Position numbers and translations under genes: made by a program. A stretch of 5,483 bases of DNA, from positions 1-5,483 of the forward strand of contig CANJEU010000169.1 in NCBI GenBank assembly GCA_947473445.1. Direction: 5' to 3'. This DNA comes from Fidelibacterota bacterium. Lineage in GTDB: Bacteria; Pseudomonadota; Alphaproteobacteria; Rhodospirillales; Rhodospirillaceae. Shown here piece by piece: positions 1 to 5,483 of the stretch (its first letter is position 1; the number at the start of each line of letters is the position of its first letter). The notes below the pieces were generated by a model. The model saw only the letters and a program-made list of their open reading frames with translations. It had not been told where the DNA came from and made no database searches.

Positions 1-488
1 TAAAACATTTCCGCTCTTGGACGAGCAGCATTGGCGCCGTCTGCGAGTCATCGCGGTTCCTCGCCAAGCGCATGCGCAAGACCATCGGCGAGACGGAGCT
101 TCCGATCCTCGAACTCGGGGCAGGCTTCGGGTCCGTCACCGCGCTGCTTCCGGAGAACACCGTCAGCGTCGAGCGCGAGCTGACACGCTTCGAGCACCTG
201 AAGAAGATTTTCCCGGAACGCACGATCCTGGACACCTGTGCGCTACCGGCGCTTGCGCAACTGACGACGCCGACGATCGTCGTCAGCAGCATCCCGAGCG
301 TGAACAATCCGGAATTTAAATTCCTGCGCGACGGCATCGCCAGCGCCTACAAGGCGGGCATGATCGCGCAGTTCGTCACCTACACCTACTTCCCGCACGA
401 TCCGCTGGTCGGAATTTTCGCCACGAGTGAAATGGCGGGGCTTGAGATTCTGAACGTGCCGCCGGCGTTCGTCTGGAAATACACATGA
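1..488 (+). CDS. PmtA-like phospholipid N-methyltransferase, 5' truncated
   Basis: This is the C-terminal 161 residues of a class I SAM-dependent methyltransferase. The frame is open from base 3 to the TGA at 486-488 with no stop before the window edge. Codons upstream of the internal ATG at 72 encode family-like sequence (a GAV-x-x-SS-x-x-LA-x-x-M helix), so the ATG at 72 is not the true start. Motif I, ELGAGFG, is encoded at 111-131; an acidic residue ending strand 2 (VSVERE) follows; a VSSIPSVN stretch at 282-305 matches the VSS/G-L-P-L-L-N motif of Sinorhizobium-type PmtA enzymes; the end, NVPPAFVWKYT, is also family-like. Such enzymes methylate phosphatidylethanolamine towards phosphatidylcholine at the cytoplasmic membrane face and are related to rRNA adenine dimethylases. 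Typical length is near 190-200 residues, so perhaps 30-40 are missing. Its stop overlaps the next start (ATGA), implying coupled translation. The lipid substrate is not proven: P-S-V-N-N departs from the usual P-L-L-N, so another amine lipid is possible. Confidence 0.8.
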   Translation, partial: KHFRSWTSSIGAVCESSRFLAKRMRKTIGETELPILELGAGFGSVTALLPENTVSVERELTRFEHLKKIFPERTILDTCALPALAQLTTPTIVVSSIPSVNNPEFKFLRDGIASAYKAGMIAQFVTYTYFPHDPLVGIFATSEMAGLEILNVPPAFVWKYT

Positions 489-2041
489 CCGAGAGGGCGA
501 TCGGCCCGGAGAAGAAATTCGACGTCCGGCTGGCGCTCTCGTTTGTTCTGGTGGCGGCGGCGGGCGTTTACGCCGTCCTCTTCGGCGATCCCTACATCGC
601 AATTCTTGCGCTGCCATTCTTCGCCCTTGGCTGCGCGCGCGGCAAACACCCCTATGTGCTGACGGCGCTTGCCCTGTTGCCCGCCGCGTTGCTGCTTGCG
701 ATCAGCTTTGGCAAGTCGGTGGCCACCGGCATGCCGCTCGTTGCTTACGATCACTTCTTCCTGCGCGGTAATCTCGTCATGCTCGCCTACAATGATTGGC
801 GCGTGGCGAGCGGCCTGCTTCTTACGGCCGTTGCTATCTTCTTCTACGCAAGGGCCATGCTTTCGGGCAAAGGCTCGTTCTCCGTCTTCGAAAAAGGTGG
901 GCTTGTCGCCCTCGCACTCGTGGCGGGCTATTGCATTTACGCCATGCGCACCGAGCCGCAGATCGCCATCTGGGAACCGCAGTCTCACTATCCGACCATC
1001 CGCACATTCGTGAAATCGACGCAGGCGACGAACCCACAGCTGCAACTAACCGCCGAGGCCGCGCCGGACGCCGTACCCGAGGCTACGCTCGATAGGACCG
1101 TGCCGCTGGCGATGACCGCACCGTCGGATAAACCCGACATCTTCTTCATCCTCCAAGAATCAACCTTCCTCCCGGAAATCCTGCTCCCCGAACACCGCTC
1201 AAAGCACCTCTTTGCCGGAGACGCCGCGCAGCGCGGCCCGCTCAGGGTCCATACGTACGGCGGCGGCACCTGGCGCACCGAGTTCTCGCTCACCACCCAG
1301 ATGCGCGCTTCCGAATTCGGCGGCGATGGCCTTTATGTCTTTCATCAACTCGAAGGCCGCGTGCACCGCTCGATCTTCTCGGAGCTGAAGAAACTCGGGT
1401 ATCGCACGGTGGTGTTCTATCCCGTGCCCGGCTTTTTCATTAACGCCGCGCCTTTTTATGCCTCGATCGGTGTCGACGAATTTTACGACCCGGAGTCGCT
1501 CGGCATCAATAAGGGCTGGGACTGGAAAACCCCTGACGAGAAATTCTACCAGGCGATGCTGAAGAAGCTTGAGAATTCTCCGCAACCCGTCGTCGCGCTC
1601 ATGCTAACCATCAGCCAGCATGGGCCGCATGCGACCCAGGACCCGATGACCGACTATGTCGAACGCTTCGACGCCGCCGACCGCGCCTATGGCGATTTCA
1701 TCGACCAGGTTGCCGCGCGCGGCCGGCGCGCCGGTGTTGTCACGTTCGGCGACCATCAGCCGGAATTCACCTTGCGCTATATCGCCGACGAGACGGCGCG
1801 CTACACCACGACCTACGATATTCGCTGTGTGAACTTCGCGTGCACCGGCGCGCCTGACCTCGCCATACCCCGTGATATCGTCATGCTGGCGCCCGACGCC
1901 TTGGAGCGCTTCGGGTTCGGCCTTGACGACCTGTCGCTCGCCCAGCGCAGCGCCTTTGCAGGCTGCGAGGGCGACACCAGCCTCTGCGGCGAGGCCAGCC
2001 GCCTGCGTTTCAATACGGCCTTCTCACACTACTTTGAATAG
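485..2041 (+). CDS. LTA synthase/sulfatase-family membrane phospho-head-group transferase
   Basis: This is a complete 518-residue protein of the alkaline phosphatase superfamily (sulfatase fold, PF00884-like). The N-terminus has about five hydrophobic segments (roughly residues 16-34, 36-50, 57-76, 106-124, 138-154), as in LtaS and EptA, then a linker (about 170-215) and a periplasmic catalytic domain. The LtaS-type active site is intact: Glu225 in FFILQES (metal), Thr262 in GGGTWRTEF (nucleophile, aligning with the Thr of the LtaS T-x-x-x-EF motif), His379 in TISQHGPH, and Asp423-His424 in TFGDHQPEF (metal). The family transfers phosphoglycerol or phosphoethanolamine from a phospholipid to an acceptor through a phospho-threonine intermediate, releasing diacylglycerol. 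Four cysteines (448, 453, 494, 501) sit in closely spaced pairs in the periplasmic domain. The ATG at 485 lies 6 nt after a weak GGAA and overlaps the methyltransferase stop. Gram-negatives lack lipoteichoic acid, so the acceptor is unknown; hydrolase, OpgB-like or sphingolipid-related roles are alternatives. Confidence 0.85.
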   Translation: MTERAIGPEKKFDVRLALSFVLVAAAGVYAVLFGDPYIAILALPFFALGCARGKHPYVLTALALLPAALLLAISFGKSVATGMPLVAYDHFFLRGNLVMLAYNDWRVASGLLLTAVAIFFYARAMLSGKGSFSVFEKGGLVALALVAGYCIYAMRTEPQIAIWEPQSHYPTIRTFVKSTQATNPQLQLTAEAAPDAVPEATLDRTVPLAMTAPSDKPDIFFILQESTFLPEILLPEHRSKHLFAGDAAQRGPLRVHTYGGGTWRTEFSLTTQMRASEFGGDGLYVFHQLEGRVHRSIFSELKKLGYRTVVFYPVPGFFINAAPFYASIGVDEFYDPESLGINKGWDWKTPDEKFYQAMLKKLENSPQPVVALMLTISQHGPHATQDPMTDYVERFDAADRAYGDFIDQVAARGRRAGVVTFGDHQPEFTLRYIADETARYTTTYDIRCVNFACTGAPDLAIPRDIVMLAPDALERFGFGLDDLSLAQRSAFAGCEGDTSLCGEASRLRFNTAFSHYFE

Positions 2042-2043
2042 AC

Positions 2044-2925
2044 GTGAGTATGGCCCCTCGCCGGATTTTGCTGATCTATAACCCGACCGCGGGTGGGCGC
2101 CGCCGCGCGTTCTTCGACAGCGTCGTCGCGGCCTTGCGCGAGCTGCCTTGCGAGCTGACTCTTGCCAAAACTGACCATCGCGGTCATGCGGAGGAACTCG
2201 CCCGTAACGCTGTTGCCGCCGACTTCGATGTTCTTGCGGCCTGCGGCGGCGACGGAACCGTCAACGAGATCATTAACGGCCTTACTGGCAAGGACATCGC
2301 GCTGGGCATCATCCCGCTCGGAACAGCGAACGTGCTTGCCGGAGAAATCGGCTTGTCGCGCGATCCGCGCAAGATCGCCGCAGCCCTCGCATCTGGTCCC
2401 ATCCGCCCCGTTCATGTAGGCCGGGCGAACGGGCGCCGGTTCACGATGATGGCCGGCATCGGCTTTGATGCACTCGTCGTCAGCCGCGTCTCGCTCAAAC
2501 TCAAGAAATGGATCGGCCCGCTCGCCTACGTCTGGGAATCCTTGCGCCAATCTGCCCGCTACGGATTCCACGCCCATGATGTGACCATTGACGGTGTGGC
2601 TTATCGGCCTGTGTCCATGGTGGCCTGCAAAGGCCGCCGTTATGGCGGGCCTTACATTGCTGCTCCTGATGCGTCGTTGGGCGAAGCTAAGTTTCACATC
2701 GTCATGATGCATGGCCGCGGCTGGCTCAGTGTTCTGCGCTACGGAGCGGCATTGATCTTTGGCCGCATGACTTCTTGGTCTGACGTCCAGTTGGTGCCCG
2801 GCAAGGAAGTGATCGTCCGTGGGCGCGCCGGCGAGCCCGTTCAAGGCGACGGGGACATTATTGCCACATTGCCCTTGCGCATCGCGCTCGATCCCGAGCC
2901 ACTCCGGATGATCTATCCCGCTTAG
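2044..2925 (+). CDS. Diacylglycerol kinase-family lipid kinase (DgkB/YegS/ceramide-kinase type)
   Basis: This is a 293-residue soluble lipid kinase with the DAGK catalytic domain (PF00781-like). Landmarks, numbered from the GTG: NPTAGG at 13-18 on the first strand, the nucleotide-binding GGDGT at 68-72 followed by VNEIING, the PLGTANVLA motif at 91-99, AGIGFDA at 137-143 and a C-terminal VQGDGD at 266-271 equivalent to the DGE motif. Length is normal for YegS/DgkB proteins (about 290-300). It should phosphorylate a neutral lipid (diacylglycerol, ceramide or similar) with ATP at the inner face of the cytoplasmic membrane; the substrate cannot be read from these motifs. The GTG at 2044 begins 2 nt after the preceding stop; an in-frame ATG at 2050 would give a protein two residues shorter. 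Neither has a clear Shine-Dalgarno sequence, so translation is probably coupled to the upstream gene. Next to an LTA-synthase-like transferase it may recycle the lipid that enzyme leaves behind, or build a lipid phosphate as a head-group precursor. Confidence 0.88.
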   Translation: MSMAPRRILLIYNPTAGGRRRAFFDSVVAALRELPCELTLAKTDHRGHAEELARNAVAADFDVLAACGGDGTVNEIINGLTGKDIALGIIPLGTANVLAGEIGLSRDPRKIAAALASGPIRPVHVGRANGRRFTMMAGIGFDALVVSRVSLKLKKWIGPLAYVWESLRQSARYGFHAHDVTIDGVAYRPVSMVACKGRRYGGPYIAAPDASLGEAKFHIVMMHGRGWLSVLRYGAALIFGRMTSWSDVQLVPGKEVIVRGRAGEPVQGDGDIIATLPLRIALDPEPLRMIYPA

Positions 2926-2950
2926 CCGCAGCCGTCGTCCTGGTTACAAT
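2922..2950 (+). promoter_or_regulatory. Possible sigma-70 promoter for the TonB-dependent receptor gene
   Basis: TACAAT at 2945-2950 matches five of six bases of the -10 consensus. It lies 17 nt after TTAGCC at 2922-2927, which matches TTGACA at only three positions and overlaps the kinase stop codon. Transcription would begin near 2957, too close to the ATG at 2964 for a ribosome site, which fits a receptor start further downstream (3027-3039). A single good -10 box in a short gap can occur by chance, so this is tentative. Confidence 0.3.
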
Positions 2951-3011
2951 CCGTCGCACTTTTATGGCTTGCGCGAATCAGCGCCCCGTCGTTGACTGCG
3001 CCCGGTTTTCG

Positions 3012-3018
3012 GGAAGGA
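3012..3018 (+). promoter_or_regulatory. Shine-Dalgarno sequence that helps set the receptor start
   Basis: GGAAGGA is the strongest purine-rich ribosome site before the receptor signal peptide. It ends 8 nt before an in-frame TTG at 3027. A second weaker GAGG (3023-3026) lies 9 nt before a GTG at 3036 and 12 nt before an ATG at 3039. No comparable site precedes the more upstream ATG at 2964. The exact start among 3027, 3036 and 3039 cannot be settled from sequence alone. Confidence 0.45.
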
Positions 3019-3026
3019 ATTTGAGG

Positions 3027-5174
3027 TTGCGTACTGTGATGTGCGGCCGATTGGCATTGAGCCTGGCCGCTTTTTTTGTGGCTGCGGATGCGCATGCGCA
3101 GGACGCATCGTCCACGCAGGTCTATGACCGCGCCTATTTCGAGAAATACGACACGGTAACCGCCGAGGATATGGTGCGGCGGGTGCCGGGCACCTCCTCG
3201 ATCCTCGACCAGCTGAATTCCAATAACAATCAGCAGCAGCGCGGCTTCGGCTCCTCAGGCGATCAGATTCTGCTTAACGGTAAACGTTTCGCCGGCAAGA
3301 ATCAGATTCTCGCCGCGCTCAAACGCATTCAAAGCGCCAACGTCGTGCGCATCGAATTGCTGCGCGGCAACACCGCCGACACCAACGTGCAGAGCGAAGG
3401 TTTGATGATCAATGTCGTGCTCGAGGAAGGCGTGAGCACAGGATCTGGCTCGTGGCAGGCCGCCTTTCGCTTCAACGATGACGACGTTTACGATACCGAC
3501 GGATTGATTTCCTACAGCGACAGCATTGGATCGCTCGACTATATCGTCAGCGTCCGGCGCGATGCTTGGAACCGCGGCTACCCTTATTGGCGCGAACTGA
3601 CAAAGACGGAACGCTATTTCTATCCGAATGGGACGATCCGCGAGCTGCGCAGCGACCGCGCCAGCTATCTGCAGAATCAATACACCGTCACCGCTGACCT
3701 CACTTACAACTTCGAGAACGGCGACACCTTGCGCCTGAATGGGTCGGCCGTGCCACGCGAGGCCGACAGCAATAGCGACATCATCATCACGCGCTACGAC
3801 ACCGCCGGCCTCCCGGTACAAACGGGAACCGAACTCAAACGCGGCTACCAGGGCTGGCAAAGGCAATGGGAGATCGGTGGCGACTATGAAGCGCTGTTTG
3901 GCGCAACGCGCCTGAACGTACTTTTTATTCACTCCTATGAGCGCGACCCAAACGATGAATCCCGCACCTTCATATCGGGGCCCGTAACCACCGAACTCAA
4001 TCGCAATATCCGCATTCCCACAAATATCGAGTCTATCGTACGACCCACTTTGTCCTGGGCCTTGACGGCGGGCCAGACGATCGAGATCGGCGGTGAAGTG
4101 GCGCGCAACGTGCTGCGTCAACGCTTGCGGCCCTTCTTCGATCTCGACGGCGACCGGCGCGTGGAAGAGATCGCCATCCCGACGGGGAATGCGCGGGTTC
4201 AGGAATTGCGCGGGGAGGCGTTTGCCAATCACACCTGGCAGATCACGCCAGCGCTTTCACTTAATACCTCCTTGATCATCGAGATGTCGCGGATTTCGAA
4301 CAACTTCTCGGGCAGCGTTCAACATACCTACGTTTACCCGAAGCCGCGCGCCGACTTGCGCTACGACATTACACCGGCCGATCAGGTCCGCTTTAAGGTT
4401 GACCGCCGGGTCAGTCAGCTTGATTTCGATATTTTCGTGCCTCAGTTCGATTTGGTGGACAACGAGATCGATGAAGGAAATCCCGGCATTCGGCCTGAGC
4501 GCGAATGGCAGCTCGAAGCGGGCTATCAACGCCAACTGCCGAACGATCAAGGGCTTCTCGAGTTTCGCGCTTTCTACAATCACATCGAAGACCATATCGC
4601 CCCGTTTCTGCTGCGGGTGGAACCGAACGGCGTGCGAGTGTCGGCCCAAGGCAATATCGGGGCCGCGAAGCATTACGGCGCAGAAGCCAAGGGCAGTGTG
4701 CGAATGACGGCGCTGGGCCTACCCGATCTAACTATCGACGCGCGATTCCTGCGGCAGACCGCGACCGCGACCGATCCTTTCCTCAGAATCAAGCGCGGTG
4801 CGGGCGAAACGGCGGCGATCGACGATATCTGGGATCATGAGCTTCAACTTGGTTTTCGACATGATGTCACTGCCTGGGGCTTTACTTACGGCGCCAGTTA
4901 TCTCGATCGCGCAGGCGAGCGGCTTGACAGCGATATCCGAGTTCAACGGTGGTCGAGCGCAGGTCCGCGGCTCGATGCATTTGCGGAGAAAACACTGACG
5001 GGCGGGCTTACGCTGCGCGTCGAAGGCTACGGTTTGATGCCGCAGCGGACGCGCGAGTTCCAACGGCGCGTCGTCTATAGCGACGACGTCATTGCAGGCA
5101 CGGTTCTGCGCACGGAGCGTTACGTGACTGAATGGGACCGGATGTTCGTGATCAGCCTGCGTGGGACGTTTTAG
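3027..5174 (+). CDS. TonB-dependent outer-membrane receptor
   Basis: This is an outer-membrane beta-barrel receptor for energised uptake of a ligand (substrate unknown). With the TTG start at 3027 it has 715 residues; the open frame reaches an ATG at 2964 (736 residues), but 3027 gives a normal signal peptide: an Arg-bearing n-region, the hydrophobic core LALSLAAFFVAA, and cleavage after AHA at about residue 24. The short mature N-terminus runs into a Y-D-x-x-Y-F ... A-E-D-M-V-R-R-V-P-G stretch typical of one TonB-receptor clade, with only a degenerate TonB box (TQVYD region). The plug domain (about 42-135) contains QILLNGKRF and VVRIELLRGNTAD. The remainder is alternating barrel strands rich in Tyr, Arg and Asp, ending MFVISLRGTF with the C-terminal Phe recognised by the BAM machinery. 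There is no carboxypeptidase-like or STN signalling domain, so no ECF sigma-factor signalling is expected from it. It lies about 100 nt after the lipid kinase and may be co-transcribed or have its own promoter. Confidence 0.85.
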   Translation: MRTVMCGRLALSLAAFFVAADAHAQDASSTQVYDRAYFEKYDTVTAEDMVRRVPGTSSILDQLNSNNNQQQRGFGSSGDQILLNGKRFAGKNQILAALKRIQSANVVRIELLRGNTADTNVQSEGLMINVVLEEGVSTGSGSWQAAFRFNDDDVYDTDGLISYSDSIGSLDYIVSVRRDAWNRGYPYWRELTKTERYFYPNGTIRELRSDRASYLQNQYTVTADLTYNFENGDTLRLNGSAVPREADSNSDIIITRYDTAGLPVQTGTELKRGYQGWQRQWEIGGDYEALFGATRLNVLFIHSYERDPNDESRTFISGPVTTELNRNIRIPTNIESIVRPTLSWALTAGQTIEIGGEVARNVLRQRLRPFFDLDGDRRVEEIAIPTGNARVQELRGEAFANHTWQITPALSLNTSLIIEMSRISNNFSGSVQHTYVYPKPRADLRYDITPADQVRFKVDRRVSQLDFDIFVPQFDLVDNEIDEGNPGIRPEREWQLEAGYQRQLPNDQGLLEFRAFYNHIEDHIAPFLLRVEPNGVRVSAQGNIGAAKHYGAEAKGSVRMTALGLPDLTIDARFLRQTATATDPFLRIKRGAGETAAIDDIWDHELQLGFRHDVTAWGFTYGASYLDRAGERLDSDIRVQRWSSAGPRLDAFAEKTLTGGLTLRVEGYGLMPQRTREFQRRVVYSDDVIAGTVLRTERYVTEWDRMFVISLRGTF

Positions 5175-5186
5175 CGCAGGCCCTGG

Positions 5187-5483
5187 CTATGCCACCAGCC
5201 AGCCGTTCAAGGTCAAGCGCTGATCTTCAAGCGCGGTTGACGGGCACGTCAGCTTGCTGACTTCGTGCTGGATGTAGCTCGGGAACACCATGAGGCCGTT
5301 CCGCGGCGGATCGATGTCGGCGACCAAATCGCCGGCCGAATGCATGCCTTCATGGATGACCGTCTTATAAATTTTCAGAGGCCCCCCGCTGAAGCGCTTG
5401 GGTTTGCGGTGAATATAATAGACGTATGACATTGTCCGGTGCGCGATATCAGGCAATCCGTTGTCGGTGTGCGTATTGAAGAA
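5187..5483 (-). CDS. 2OG-Fe(II) oxygenase, N-terminus outside window
   Basis: This is the C-terminal 98 residues of a 2-oxoglutarate/Fe(II)-dependent dioxygenase of the prolyl-4-hydroxylase-like fold (PF13640-like). The frame is open from the window edge (5483) to TAG at 5187-5189, so the first in-frame alternative starts (for example TTG at 5456) are not needed. The full facial triad is present: HTD (His at 5469-5471, Asp at 5463-5465), then YYIHRKPKRFSGGPLKIY, then the distal His in IQHEV (5265-5267). The 2OG-binding Arg is in DQRLTLNGW (5217-5219). The RFSGG-L and R-x-T-x-N-G-W-L signatures match bacterial relatives of Tpa1/OGFOD1-type enzymes. The substrate, protein or small molecule, is unknown. 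It converges on the receptor gene with only 12 nt between the stop codons, so it belongs to a separate transcription unit and no functional link is implied. Confidence 0.8.
   Translation of the reverse strand, partial: FFNTHTDNGLPDIAHRTMSYVYYIHRKPKRFSGGPLKIYKTVIHEGMHSAGDLVADIDPPRNGLMVFPSYIQHEVSKLTCPSTALEDQRLTLNGWLVA

Noticed and set aside
17..319. Open frame of 100 codons in another plus-strand frame at the window start
   Set aside because: It overlaps the methyltransferase frame, which carries motif I and the family C-terminus; the alternative product is Arg/Asp-rich and featureless.
386..1045. Minus-strand open frame of 219 codons opposite the membrane domain of the LTA-synthase-like gene
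   Set aside because: Rich in Arg, His and Glu as expected for the reverse of hydrophobic codons; no domain and no ribosome site.
2029..2844. Minus-strand open frame of 271 codons opposite the lipid kinase
   Set aside because: The plus strand encodes an unmistakable DAGK domain; the antisense product has no motif and spans the junction between two coupled genes.
3071..3077. Run of seven T in the receptor signal-peptide region as a slippage or phase-variation tract
   Set aside because: It encodes two in-frame Phe codons in a hydrophobic core, is short for phase variation, and the frame continues intact.
3089..3100. 12-bp palindrome TGCGCATGCGCA, with a related 10-bp palindrome GCGCATGCGC at 68-77
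   Set aside because: Both lie within coding sequence (the signal-peptide cleavage region and a Lys-Arg-Met-Arg stretch) and are expected by chance in GC-rich DNA; no further copies noticed to suggest a repeat family.
3255..4232. Long minus-strand open frame (325 codons) inside the receptor gene
   Set aside because: It is antisense to a clearly coding beta-barrel gene, has a composition typical of reverse frames in GC-rich DNA, and shows no recognisable domain.
5183..5202. Perfect 6-bp inverted repeat CTGGCT/AGCCAG with an 8-nt loop just after the receptor stop, as a terminator
   Set aside because: No T-tract follows on either strand and the stem lies partly within the coding end of the oxygenase gene. 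It could still help end convergent transcripts, but the evidence is too weak to annotate.

Overview
This is a GC-rich window with five tightly packed protein genes. It probably comes from an alphaproteobacterium. The evidence is the high GC at third codon positions, a Sinorhizobium-type phospholipid N-methyltransferase relative, a TonB-dependent outer-membrane receptor with a C-terminal phenylalanine, and compact operon structure with weak Shine-Dalgarno sequences. There is no 16S rRNA or other taxonomic marker, so the assignment is an inference. A diderm (outer-membrane) cell is certain if the receptor call is right.

Layout: bases 1-488 hold the 3' part of a PmtA-like SAM-dependent methyltransferase whose start lies upstream. 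It overlaps by 4 nt (ATGA) a complete 518-residue membrane-anchored alkaline-phosphatase-superfamily enzyme of the LTA synthase/sulfatase type (485-2041). Two bases later begins a diacylglycerol-kinase-family lipid kinase (2044-2925). These three form an obvious translationally coupled lipid head-group cassette. After a gap of about 100 nt that may carry its own weak promoter, a TonB-dependent receptor gene follows (about 3027-5174; the open frame extends back to 2964). It meets head-on, with only 12 nt between stop codons, the 3' end of a 2OG-Fe(II) oxygenase gene on the minus strand (5187-5483, start outside the window).

How the genes may work together (inference): the LTA-synthase-like enzyme would move a phospho-head group from one lipid to another acceptor on the periplasmic face, leaving a neutral lipid. 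The cytoplasmic kinase could rephosphorylate that lipid, or could make a lipid phosphate for head-group building, and the methyltransferase could methylate an amine head group. The combination resembles the phospholipid cycle of Gram-positive LtaS/DgkB. It also recalls the anionic-sphingolipid (ceramide phosphoglycerate) genes of Caulobacter, where a DGK-family protein is a ceramide kinase; I cite that from memory and cannot check it here. No mobile element, CRISPR array, tRNA or rRNA is visible, and no gene-free stretch exceeds about 100 nt.
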